Below are positions 11,241 through 23,349 of a stretch of DNA of 64,000 nt, piece by piece. How positions within the stretch are numbered: position 1 is the first letter of the stretch; each line of letters starts with the position of its first letter. Location: positions 9,243,001 through 9,307,000 of the forward strand of contig OX419755.1 of the NCBI GenBank assembly GCA_948567375.1, in the 5' to 3' direction. Position numbers and translations under genes: made by a program. Source of the DNA: Lunularia cruciata. Its lineage: Eukaryota; Streptophyta; Marchantiopsida; Lunulariales; Lunulariaceae. The notes beneath the pieces are model-generated. The model worked only from the letters and a program-made list of their open reading frames with translations, was not told the origin of the DNA and made no database searches.

Positions 11241-12385
11241 GCTCATGGGCTCGGCTCGGCTGCAACTCATGCCTACAGCCGAGCCTCAAGTAGTCATATG
11301 TGGCGATCACCCACGTACTACGTCCTCCCCCGCATTGCTTCCGCTGGGTATGATATTTGGGGTGAGTAAGGACAAGCTTTCTAATGGGGACCATCGGCGA
11401 GACATTAAATTTTTAATAACCCGGATTTTGTGTTCTATTTCCTATCAACTTTCGAGGGAAATGTGTCGTTGCACACATACAGGATATTGAGTGCATATAT
11501 ACTCGTGCACGCACTCTTGCCTGCATAAGTATACATTTGCATACATACAGGATATAGAGTGCATATATATTGGTGCACGCACTCTTGCCTGCATAAGTAT
11601 ACATTCACTGTTAGACGTGGACAAGACGCGCAGTTCAGTGCGGTTTTGTCTGAGCCATTGGGGAATTAAAGTTGAGATGTGGACAAAGCAGACAGGATTA
11701 CTCAATGTCCCGGAATCAATCACTCCTTTGCATTACACCCACCAAAAGCCTTGTCCCACTGTGCCCAGGAGCTTTAGCTTTATAAGTTTTCCATCCATGC
11801 TTATGCTGCAACTCATCTAAGCAGCCTTAGAAGTTGTCCATCATGGGCACGGCTCGGCTGCAACTCGTGCCAGCCGTCGAGCCGATAGTCATCTGAGTCC
11901 TATGTGCCAATCACCCACGTCCGTACGTCCGCCTTCGCATACCTTCTGCGGGGTGTGATATTTGGGGTGAGTTAGGACGAGCTTTAGAATCGGAGGCATC
12001 TGTCCACCTATTCGGAGGGGAGGCAATCGGCGAAACATTAGATCTTTTCCATTTTGTACAAGTTTTGGAGAAAAATGTGTCTTTACATACAGGATACGAC
12101 GGAATGAAAACCACCAGGATGTCCTCGTCTTCATAAACCTCTGAAGAAGAATACGCAACAACCTATTCAATATGTGAAGAGTCAGCCGAATGGTTTCTTC
12201 TGGAGTTACGTCATGGAATCCTGGTACATGCACATTTGCTCTCTTGGTTTCACCTTATTTCCTACCGGTGGCCAGAAGATTAAAGGTGAGACGTGGACAA
12301 GTCAAGAGGCGCAGTTCAGAGCGGTTTTGTCTGTGCGATTGGGTATTACATTTGTGATGTGGACAAACTAGACAGGGACTAAAAT
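11110..12385. repeat. AAP upstream region, about 0.6-kb tandem duplication
   Basis: ATCAATCACTCCTTTGC occurs at 11,118 and 11,715. A series of shared blocks follows in each unit: GGCTCGGCTGCAACTC, ATCACCCACGT, GATATTTGGGGTGAGT, TACAGGATA and GACGTGGACAAG. The units are clearly diverged. The same double structure is in the right arm at about 29,570-30,990, so it predates the palindrome. The AAP gene therefore has two tandem versions of its upstream region. Confidence 0.85.
11470..11610. repeat. 68-bp tandem duplication, left arm only
   Basis: ACATACAGGATAT starts at 11,475 and 11,543, each followed by GCACGCACTCTTGCCTGCAT. The right arm has a single copy at about 30,560-30,630. The duplication arose, or one copy was lost, after the arms separated. 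Confidence 0.85.
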
Positions 12386-12399
12386 AGCCGTGTGGAACA

Positions 12400-13480
12400 A
12401 GTGTGTGCATGTGTTTTAATGCTTTATATATCACACATATACTAAATAATGCGGACAAAATAAGAGAAATATGGAATGTTTACCAACTGGAAACTAGCTA
12501 CTTGGAACCTCTCCCCGAATGTAACTAAAAAATCTACAAGTTAAGGTAATGCACAAAACCTCCAGCGAAATATGATAAGCTTCGCTTATAATAAGGCGGG
12601 CGAACTAAAACGGAACACCTTGTTAAACCTCACTAATATAATTAAAACGAAAAGTTAAACTCCTTTTCTGTTTCCAGTTACACTATAAATTTCATAGGAA
12701 ATTTTCTCTGAAAGTTATAGAGTAATTGTTATAGAGTAATTGGAAATAGAAAAGGAACGTAAAAATAATAACATAAAATCTAGTATATAATTTTTGATGG
12801 AATAATTAATTAGAGATATATTTTATGTTAAAATAAAAATAAAAAATGATGTCTATTTCAATACTTAATAAAAGGTAAATTTAATAAATTAATTTAATTT
12901 TTATTGTTTAGTTGACTTTCTGTATATTTTGAAATTATTTATCTTTGATATATAATTAAAATTTAAAATTTTCCTTAATATATTAAGGGATTATTTTATG
13001 TTAAATTGGTAAATAATAATAAAATTATATATTTTCATTCAATACACAAATTTTTGATATTTTAGTTTATTTTTGATATAAAAATATTTAAATTTAAATT
13101 ATTTTTTCAAAAACATATATTTTATGATAAAAAGTTAAAATCATAAAATACATTCAAATAATGGAAAATAAGATGTGAGCCTATGTAAAAATAAAATATG
13201 TTAGATGATTTAAAGATATTACTATTAAAAATAGTAAATAAAAATACTGAAAATGATTCATTGGGTGTGAGTCTCTGGTAGAAACATAATCTTTGGGTGA
13301 TTAAAATATACTATATATTATCTTATAAAATTATAGAAAATATAACTACTCCGTAATAGAAAAATAAATATGCAAATAAAAATGACGGAGTATTACCTAA
13401 AAAAATAAATTTCTTTTGAAGATGTCATCTTTTCTACTATATAAATTATGGATTGTATTCAGTAATTTTTTGTTTGAAAT
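12400..13480. other. AT-rich non-coding segment of the left arm
   Basis: Very AT-rich sequence with no gene seen. It pairs with about 28,420-29,400 in the right arm. A short inverted pair, TACTCCGTA and ACGGAGTA, near 13,345-13,393 resembles the ends of small MITEs, but I could not confirm an element. Confidence 0.6.
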
Positions 13481-16400
13481 ATTATTTCCTTGAGTTTGCA
13501 ACTTATAACATATTTAGGCAATTCTTGCAAGATATCTTTAGAAGTTTTAATACAATCAATGGAAATTTTTAGCACATTGTTTTGGCATGGATATTTTGTA
13601 TGCCTCTTTTACATGATTCTCTACTCTAGTTTTACACATTGTGGCTCAAGACTACTCCTCACTCCTCCAATTTTCCTTCTTTAATTGCTACACTCTCCCC
13701 TTTAGCCTTCTTTGAGATGCAACACTTTTTAGAAAAGGTTATGGTACCTGCTACCCCGATGACCTGAGGCATGGCTGCTTGAGATACCTGGATAGATGAT
13801 TCTACTTTGATTGTAAATATAGGTAATTCTTACTCCACTCTTGGTTAACTCTCAATTAAACCTAGAAGGCTAGTCTCTTCAAGTACTCACTTCCATAGGT
13901 ACTGCTTTCTCCACTCTTTGTCCAACTCTCTATTACACCTAGAAAGCTAGTACCTTCAAGTACATGCTTCCTTGTCCCTTTAAGGGTAAGTGGATCTTGG
14001 GTATTCATTGATTGAGTACCTCCTGCAACATTTCATCTTGAGTTGATTGAAACGTGCACTACAACTTTCTAGTTCATTATCAAGAAGTTAGTTGATTCTT
14101 CTTCTTCTCCTCCCCCCTAACAATTGCACATCTAATTTGCATTAGGAGTCTTAATATGTGTATGTATAGGACAAGAAATATATATGCGCACTACCTGGAA
14201 TTAATATGGAGCTTCAATTGATTCTTTGCCAATTCCAACTCCTTTGTCACTCGAGTGAGGTCTCCCACCAGTCTCCTTCTCTGGCTTCTATAATCTATAG
14301 GGTAGCCTAAAACTCATTCTGCTTTGTATCAAGCAGCTATTTCTAGGTTGTGTGGATTACACCTTCAACATCCTCATCATATGAAGTAGATTTGGCCCCC
14401 TACTCTATCAAATTGAAAATCATAGAGAATTTTGAATGGGGTTGTGAAGGAGCTCTATGAGTTTCATCAAAATATTATGCAATCAAATTTCTCTTCATAG
14501 TTTCCTCCATCCTTTGATTGCTGCAAATCCACCAAAGTGGGTATGGTTTGGGTTTGAGTGAGGTTCATAGTTGGTATAACATGACTTTGTTAGGTTCTTC
14601 CTTGCTAGGAGTGGCTCTCATGACCACTTGGGTTAGAGCTATAGTGGCTTGATAGGTCCAAACTGCTAAGTATTGGTCTTGTTTTCCTTCCTCTTTTGTG
14701 TGAGTAAATCAAGGATTCATAAATATGATATAGGTAGAAGAAAATTCTTGTAAATCTACCTCTCCCATCACTACTGGCTAGGTTTTATGGAGTCTTGGTA
14801 GCCCAATTAACATTTCTTGTAATCTACCTGAGTTAACCTTCTTGTATCAAGTATGGCACCTACTAGTACATTTACCCAAGTCTTGCTAATATTTGGGTGA
14901 ATAATGTGGAATATTTAGAGAAGGAACTTGAATACCACTACCCTAATTTTTTACAATCCAACCAAATCTATATCCTTCTCTTGAGTTTTAAGCATCTTCC
15001 TCAAGCATAATAAGGATGGTGGAACCTAGATCTCCATCCCTAGGTGGTAATCATTTTTCTACTTTCTATATTTTTCATACATCTATGATAAGTCTATATC
15101 CTAAATATTGATAAGTCTTTAAACAGTAAAGTATATCCTAGGGATAACATTCACACTAATTCATTGTTTTATCATCCTATCTATTCTAAATTCCCATGGA
15201 ACATCTAGAAAATACTCCCATATCTATGACAATCAAGTATTTTATCAACACATGCATATGGATCTTCTTCTTAAGCTTGGATGTTTGCTTTGATTTTGTC
15301 ATAGTTCTTCAGATTAGTCTCCAATCTGCAGAATGCACCCAATTGTTCCACTCTATCTTCTTCACTCAATTCCTCTTGCTCTTGTTATGCGGTTGGCTCA
15401 TGAATGCTTAACAATTAAAAGTGCTCCTAGTCAGGTCAACTTCTAAGTATTTCACTATTCAAATGAGGTTTGGATTTTCTCTACTCACAAATGGTATAAG
15501 GTACTCTCATGAAAGTATGCAGTATATCTTGCAGCCCACAATGACTCACAAGGACCTTCTAATAGATATAATTTACACTTGTGTACAGTCTGCATTGTTT
15601 TTGTGTACCTTTGGATATGTGCATAGGTTCTTTTTGGATCAAATGTGGGTTGGTCACCCATCATAATCAAATTTGCACTAATATTGATGTGTTGGGTATC
15701 TTCTAGCCATACAATGAGGTTAGTATGATATTTGCAATCCAATTGATCTTTGTCAGTTACAATCTTTCTTTTAACAAATTATGTTATAAGTATATTGTAG
15801 TCCTATACTACAAAACATTTTGATTTTAGATGAGTTAAGAACTGGGTAAATTCAGAGTTAGACATAGGATACATATTACATTATCTTGATTTTAAGACAA
15901 AATATACAAAAGAGCTTCACTAAGATAAGATTTCTACAGTGCAATAGCTAGAAACTCATTTTGATTACAACACTAGAAGTACTTTACTCAATTTAGGATT
16001 ATGGAAATTTTGACTCTACAATTGCAATCCTTACCTAAGGTTAATCCATAATGGTATTATCTCTACTCCTTGGAAAATAGAAAAACTTGGTTTCCATCCG
16101 ATATAGATATATGGTTGTAATCCATAGATATCATCCTTTGTACTTGAATTTGTTTCTCCAATGCAAGAGCAAATGATCCTTGTTAATGAACCAAAAAGGA
16201 ACACATTGAACCAATTGTGTAAACTAAGAATCCAATCCTTTAATACAAGAAATCCTTCTGAAATCTTCCCAATATCACTATGACCATCCTTAGGAAATAA
16301 AATATGTCATTTTCTTTTGCAAATTTTTTTGGATTTTCTTCCTTGATCTTTTGTAAAGGGATTTTGTGTTAGCAAAGCATCTTTTTGCCCTTGTAATGTT

Positions 16401-16560
16401 GAAATTTCATGTTTATTGTTCTCCTTTTCCTTTGTATCATGATCTATTTCAATTCTTTCCTTTTAGAGAAATCGATTCTTGATGAATTTGAAATAAAGCT
16501 TAGAGAACATTGAAAAAAAATTTATATTATAAGAATTTTGATAAAAAAAGATTGAATGTA
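13480..16560. mobile_element. Old retroelement-family fossil, copy alpha (left arm)
   Basis: The segment pairs with 25,300-28,400 in the right arm. Parts of it recur in the same orientation in the spacer and its right side: 14.0-15.5 kb resembles 22.0-23.6 kb. A block near 14,500-14,620 recurs at 19,860-20,020 and 22,565-22,700, and its minus-strand reading contains PTLVDLH. A dispersed, partly coding, decayed family of this kind is most likely an LTR retroelement. No reverse transcriptase core or paired LTRs were recognised. It is broken throughout and old. Confidence 0.45.
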
Positions 16561-18505
16561 AAATAACATTAAGAAATTTGCCCTAGCCAGCGCTTGAGTT
16601 GGTGAAGTTGGACAGATTTGGAGAGGGTTTGAATTGGCAAGAAGAAAAGCTTGAGGTTGAAATTTGGAGAGTGATGCATGTGGCCTTTGAGAACTTAGCA
16701 ATTCCTTAGCATAAAGATACCTTATACTATGATACTATTTGAGGAAGAGATTATAGACCCTTGATCTATTGATTTCATCTAGGTGATTATATATATCTAC
16801 AATAGATTGCACCAAAAGCACTTGATGTTACTACATGCCACACTATTTTGAGAGTGCATAAGGTTTTGCCTTCCAAAATCCTCATGTTGGAAGGATATGA
16901 TGGTGCTTTTTGGGAGGATTATAAGTGCAACTATGTGCCATTCCACTTCCCAAACATTGATGGCACTATGGACCTAAGCTTAAAACTTGTATGTGCAGGC
17001 TTGCGGTGTATATTATGTGGTTCTTCTTGTGGAGCCATTACTATGTAAGTGTGTGATGGTTATTTGAGAGGATGGCATATGGTGTGTTTGACTCCTCCTC
17101 GCATAATGGTCCCTCAAGGACAGTCGTTATATCCTAGATGTCCTTGACCTATAGAGTGTTCACTCTTTGTGTGGTATAGATTGCACATGTGAGATTAATA
17201 CAAGAGATTAACAATGGGTCTCAATAGCAACTAGCATCTTGATCTTTGCACACCATAGGGCATATCATATATTTGTAGGAGATGGCTATCTAAAGTTAGA
17301 GCAACCAAAATCCTTGCTAGGGGGCAATTGTGGCACTCTACAGTTCATGTATGAGTTATGTGTGAGTTATACATCTATAGTGTATGATGTTGACAACAAT
17401 GTATGTTGTGAAGTGATATATATATGCACAAAAAGATGGTCTTAGTGATATTGAGAAGACCATACAAGGATTCTCCAAAAACATTATTATCAAAATGTGA
17501 AATTTTATCTTCAGGATTGGGCTCAAGTTTCTTACATGTAGTTATTTTTATCTTGGTTCATTAGATGGTTATCTAGTTTTGAATTTGGAGAAAAATTTCA
17601 AGGACAAAGCATGAAATATATAATTACTACCATATCTATATCTAATAAAAAGAAAAAGTGTGATTAATAGAGGAGTCAAGGCAATACTATTTATGGCTTA
17701 ACCAAAGGACTAGAATTGATAGTTGTCTTCCTCATAAACATAAATTTTCTAAATTAGTCCTAGTGTGGTAAATAGAATGTTAGGACTTTTTAATAAGTGT
17801 AATTCTCTTCTACATTATTATGTCTTCAAGCAAGATAGTGTGAGATATGTTCTAAGGTTGATCCACATCTTAACCAACTCTAAACCCATCCAAAGCTTAC
17901 TCAATAGGTGGTATAAAGTTGCAACATCATAAGAAGCAAAGTATTAATTGAAGAATAAGGACAACCATGTAGAAAACATGAAGGATGGGAAGATGAGTGA
18001 AAAGTGATTGGATTAAAAAGATCATGCCAACCTTATTGTACTGCTAAAGGACAACAACAACATCAACATTAAGGCATAGGTGATTGTGGTGGGTGAATTA
18101 TCTATACCGGACCAAAACCTGATGTGTGACCAATCAAAGTGATGAAAATGATGCAACTTATACACCAAAGATTAAGGTTAATTTAAATTACAGAATCAAA
18201 TGGTTGGAAATGTGATATTTTAGAAGATCACTTGTGATGATATGTGGGAGAACACACATAATTTGAGGATTGATATTACACCATTTAAGAGGAGAGTAGA
18301 ACAAAGCTCTAGTTGAATACTGAAATACTCAGAAACTAATCTCACAAGGGCAAATTTGAATTGTTAAGCATCTACCAACATACCTAGCTACAAGTGCAAG
18401 AATAATTGAATTAAGAAGATAGAGTGCAATAACAGGTTATGGTTGAAGACAACAAATTAGCATACAAGCTATGACACTAACAAAGCTACTCCCAAGCTTT
18501 TGCCA
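15300..18505. repeat. Inner inverted repeat (palindrome within the left arm)
   Basis: The segment 15.3-16.5 kb resembles the inverse of 17.4-18.5 kb. For example, the block around 15,440 pairs with 18,345, and the block around 16,185 with 17,565, so the axis is near 16.88 kb. Divergence is much higher than between the two main arms, so this hairpin is older. The mirror structure lies in the right arm around 24.98 kb. Confidence 0.65.
16600..18505. mobile_element. Old retroelement-family fossil, copy beta (inverted, truncated) with PHD-like segment
   Basis: At about 16,990-17,150 the plus strand has PHD-finger spacing: paired cysteines, then CDGYLRGWHMVCLTPP and a final VPxG with a C-terminal cysteine. 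The preceding open stretch contains LEGYDGAFWEDY. As I recall, some plant retroelements carry PHD modules of this sort. The segment is the inverse of 23,350-25,260. Its outer part is also an inverted, diverged copy of 15.3-16.5 kb. It is broken. Confidence 0.45.
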
Positions 18506-21500
18506 TTGAGTTATTATTTTTCTTTTCTTGATTATTACAAATTAATTTTGGTCTTATTAGCCTTGTTTCTATTAGAAAAAGCTATCTTTAAGGAATTCGA
18601 ATTTGAATAGAACTTGAAAGAGATTGCAAATTGATGAAATTACAAGAATTTGATAAAATTATTGCATGGAAAAATAACAAGAAGAAATTGAAACTCATAA
18701 CATGTAAGGGTGTATTTACCAACTTATTAGTAAAAATTTCATAAAATTCATGTCAAATTATAATTTAATTTTTATTAATAAATCATGAAAATTTAAATCA
18801 TCTCTTCAATTTGGAAATTATTATGCCATCTTCTTGGTTGAACCTATATATAGTGAGAAGAAAATTCAATTTTGGTTCTCATCATTAATCTCTCATTCTA
18901 TTCATTTTGCATTATTAATCATAAACCTCAACCAAAATAAGATTTTTAGCCAAGTTTAAAATTTGATCTTATCTTAAAAAAAATTAGATGACCAAAGATC
19001 CCTTTGATACAATGTCTTATCATCTATCATTTGTCCAATGTTTTGAATGTTCCAATCTTTGAATGTTTTGAATACCTTGAAAGAAGAAAAGAAAAAGTGG
19101 ATCTGGTACATCTCAAAATATTTTTAATTTGGTTCTCTTGTCCATTTTTTAAATCTTTTAGTGATTGTAACCCAATGACAGCTAAAAATACCTACCACAT
19201 AAGGAGCATGATTAAATTTTCTTGTCTAATGGTGGTATGTAACAAAGAAGTTGTCTCTTTGTCTAAACTTGGCACTTAGGAAGCTCCTTGTCCCTTTAAG
19301 CAAAATAGAACAAGAAGAAGCTCCACGTCCATTTTAGTGAAATGGGACAAAAGGAAGTAAAGGAGATTGAAAGAAACTTGCAACTTACTTCTTTAAATCC
19401 TTTGTATTTAATGACTTACTCATTTTTCATTTTTGCATGTAGATTGTTTAGTAAAAAGGAATTTCATAATAATTAGAGGAAAGCTATTTGCACAAGCTCT
19501 AAACCAACAATAATCACATGGTAGTAGCAGTAATTTGGGTCTTTGGCCTTTAGCTTAGCTGTAGGACCTTCGCACAAGCTTGGGTTGGTGATTGGGTACA
19601 TTACTGTAGCTATAGGTAAGCTATAGGTAGAGGACCATAATAGGCTTAACCCTTGTGACAAGGTTCTTGGGCCATAGATTTGCACCAAGATCTAAAATTT
19701 GGCTTTGGTTAGAGAACCTTAGGATGGATTTAACGTGTAATATGGTTCTCCACTTGTATCTTAGTACCATACCTAATTACCAAATTATACGCTTAGAATA
19801 TTGGAAGATTTTCTCTTGGTACCTTGGTTCTTTACCCTTAGTTCAGCTAAGAATTTTGAATTCCTTCCCATTGTACCTTCTATCTTTTGATTGACTGTAG
19901 ATAGATGCAAGTCCACTAGAGTGGGTATGGTTTGATTTTCCACAAGGTTCAAAATTGGTATAGCATGCATTTTGTCAAGTTTATTCTTGCTAGGAATGGC
20001 TCTTGTAGGCACTTTGTAACATTGCCCCTCTCTCTACATTTGAGTTCATGGTTGATGAAATGACAACTTACTTAGAGTTTTTGATACTTGAATCCTTGAG
20101 CCAAAACTCTTGCAAATTTTTTTTAAGAACTAATAGTGGCACCTTTATTTAAGGTTTTGAGTTAGTATTTTGAGCTTTAAAAATCAAACTCTTCTTAAGA
20201 CATTGTCCCTAAAATTGTAGTGATTGGATTGAGATGTATTATTTATCATTGAAAACATTATCTTGCAGGCAATCCAATGAGTCTTAGAATTTTTTATTTG
20301 GAACCAGTTGAAGAAGCCATCTTAGGTCAATCCTTGGGATTATTTTTCAAGGATATAATTAGTATATTTGGAATACATGTTTCAATCAAGTGTTAAAGTA
20401 AATACTAGAAATAGTTCTTGGATATAGCAAGGACTTGTCACACCATTTGTAGTGTCACATCTAGATTGCTTAGACACTGGAGTTGCAATGATTGTAGTTA
20501 GAGTTATTTCAACAATTTCTCAGAGACTACTTTCTGACAGTCAGATTTTGTGTTTGGGGTACTGACTTCATGGTGTGGCCCACTGTCACTTTGCACCGTT
20601 TGCACCATTGAGTGTGCCATCAGCAGGACCGTTAGGGTTTTAGACTTAGCTTGAGTCTAGGGGTATACTTTTGAAGTGCAGCTCCAAAGAGCTCACTTTT
20701 TTGATGTTGAGCCTTCGAGTTCTTGGCTATGGTGGACAGAGGCCGGCGAGCATCACCTGGATTCTCTTAGCTAGAGTGGGTGTGGTATGACTATAATCAG
20801 TGCCCAGTTGTTGGCAATTTATAGAGTGCTAAATCAAGTATTGATTAGAGTGGAGTGGATTCAAGAGTTGTAAACAATCTGACTATTGTGGCACTTTAGA
20901 GCTTATGTATGACTTATGTGTGAGTTGTGCTTCTATAGTGTATGATGTTGATAGCGATGTATGTTGTGTAGAGATGTATATACGCACGACAAAATCTCCA
21001 TGACACTTGTGTACAAGGATTAAGTAGAGTTGTGCTTAGTTGCTTGTGTTTGAGTCCTCTACATGCTTGAATGTATACCCACATTACTTTGGGATAGTGT
21101 GTGGATATTATATTCAGGTAATTTTTCTTTTGGTGTGCTATATGTTTCCCCTTGGTGATATTGAGTGTATACCCAATTGGATTGGAATGGTGTGCAAATA
21201 TTATATTTACACTATTTTCTTTTGTTGTGTTGTATGTTTCTCTTTGGTGATATTGGAAATGATAATTAATAAACCCAAAACCACCCATGTTGTGATCATA
21301 AGTTATGTAAAGCATTACCCTTGTTGTGATCATAAGCTAAGTTATACATTTCTTACCTGGTAGAATAGAAGGAACATGTAGGACAAGGGTAAAAATTCTT
21401 AACTTTTGAGAATACAAGTGAGCATGAGCACCCTATCATCAAGATATAATCCTTGATCTATAGTCAGCACAACCAAGTACTCAGTTTGAAAGCAAGACAA

Positions 21501-23349
21501 ATTAGTCTCAATCTGGACTTCATTAATTTCATGGTCTATTCCTCCATGAATGTTTTATGGTGAAACAATGCAAACCAATAGATAAGTGGTCTCCTATACA
21601 TCTGCTTTAGCATTAATAATTCTTGATGACCATCAATCCTTGTATCTACTATGGCTAACTGTCTATCCTTGGTCTATCACAAGTTTGATTTTTTGCTTTT
21701 GAGTGACACTATCACTCTGTTTTGATATTACTTTAAACTCCGTAGTTGGCAACTAAATTGTCTAGCAAGATTTATCAACTTCAACCATGCAGACAATTGT
21801 TGTGCATGTCTAGAGAGATATATCTCCACAAGGATTTTGTCTAACTGCAAAATCAAAATTGCAGTTCAATGAAGAGTTCAACACCCCACCTAATGACTTG
21901 ACCTTGACTACATCCACACGTAAATTACCTCTTACTCTTGGTCAATCCTTTTTCATACCTAGAAGCATTGTCCTTCAATATTTTGCTTTTTTATGCCTTT
22001 AAGTTACCTGGACTGTATCTTCTGTACCCATTGATTGTGTATCTCCTCCAACATCTCATCTTGAATTGATTATAACATACCCTCCAAATTTTTAGTTAGT
22101 GGTTAAGAAGGTAGTTGATTCTTCTTCTTCTTTCTTCTAATGAAAGTTATGCAATCTTTCATAACTTGCATTATATGTCTCAACATGTATAGGCTCGAAA
22201 TGAAATTTATGCATCCATTGCAATAAATATATGCACCAACTAGAATTGACCATCATTGATTGCTCATTTTGTTGTTGATTCTAGCTCCTTAATCACTTAG
22301 GTTAGATCTCCTATCAATCTCCTTACTTTGCAATATAGAGGTTACATATTTCTCCTTTGTGTTAAGGATCCATTTCTAGGCTGTTTCCATGATATTCTCA
22401 ACATCCCATGATGTTGAGAATAGATTTACTATCTAAAATACTGAATTGGAACTCATGGAGAATTTTGAATGGCCTAGGAAGAAACTCTATGAATTGAATC
22501 CAAATATTGTGGAGGGAAAGGTCAATAATAATTAGGAATAATAATGCCATCAAAATTTTCCTTCTATTCCTCTACCTTTTTATTGACTGATTATAGATCA
22601 AACTTGGAGCAACTCCATCACCGTAAGTAAGGCTTTGGTTGGGATGAGGTTCATAATGGGTACGACATGCACTTTGTCAGATTCCTCCTTGCTAGGAGGT
22701 CTGCTAATGAGCAGTTAGGTTATCAGTGGTGGGGTCTAATAAGTCTATAATAATAACTATTTATCCTATTCACCCTCTTTTGGTTAGAGTAGATAATAGG
22801 TTCTATAAATATGCTATAGGTAGGGAGAGCTTCTAGCAAATCTACCTCTTTTCTTGGTAGAGTCTAGTTGCCATAGACTCATTTGAAATGATAAAGTCAA
22901 GTTAACCTTTTTACATCAATGATAGTATGTCCCACTATAGCTACACAAGTCTTGCTTATACAATCAAGCTGATCTAGGTGGAATATTAGGAGAAGAAACT
23001 TAAACACCGTTGTAGCCCAAAATTTTAATAATTTTGTATACCTCTCTTCTATTATAATTATCATCTTGAAAAAAATGGTGTGATCCAAGCTTATCCTCTT
23101 GTTGGGAATCCTTCTCTTACATCCCTCAATTTGTATGTGACCATGATTAATCATAAATCCAAAGTGTTGGTAACTACTTGCATAGTCAAATAAATCTTAT
23201 AAGTACCTTCCCACTATTTAAGTCTTTTATTTTCATGTCTAGTCTAAATTCTTAGGGAAAGGCTAGAAAACACACACACACCCAATGGCCATTTAGTCTT
23301 CAATGTTAACCTTATACCTATATTAGATAGTTTCTTTGAGCTAATCTCT
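18506..23349. other. Spacer between palindrome arms; repeat remnants only
   Basis: No gene is recognised. It holds diverged pieces of the retroelement family found in the arms: about 19,860-20,020, 20,880-20,980 (like 17,325-17,425) and 22.0-23.35 kb (like 14.0-15.3 kb). It also has a 94-bp tandem repeat near 21.07-21.26 kb. The left part, 18.5-19.8 kb, is AT-rich and unassigned. Confidence 0.6.
21065..21350. repeat. 94-bp tandem duplication followed by a short repeat
   Basis: GTATACCC occurs at 21,073 and 21,167 within matching units that include TATGTTTC and TTGGTGATATTG. Just downstream, TTGTGATCATAAG is repeated within about 40 bp. No function is apparent. Confidence 0.75.

Larger units (their letters stand above)
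7070..18505. repeat. Left arm of giant inverted repeat
   Basis: The arm matches the right arm at 23,350-39,380 in inverse order. Paired landmarks include AAP stop 8,812 with 38,192; 12,255 with 29,654; 13,490 with 28,384; 15,421 with 26,434; and the inner end near 18,505 with 23,350. Once the 5.08-kb Copia insertion is removed from outer pairs, all pairs sum to about 41.85-41.92 kb, so the arms are collinear. Outside about 7,670 the homology is interrupted. A further matching block at 7,072-7,137 pairs with about 39,325-39,375, with roughly 530 bp of extra DNA on the left. Exon 5 of the AAP gene differs between arms at about 15 of 228 sites by eye. Confidence 0.95.

Noticed and set aside
13343-13395. 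Stowaway- or Tourist-like MITE with TACTCCGTA ends
   Set aside because: The inverted ends are only about nine bases, the partner arm has lost one of them and no target duplication is clear.
17950-18000. Another LINE tail copy (GAAGGATGGGAAGA)
   Set aside because: Only about 30 bases around the second module look similar, and the rest of the tail is absent. It may be chance.
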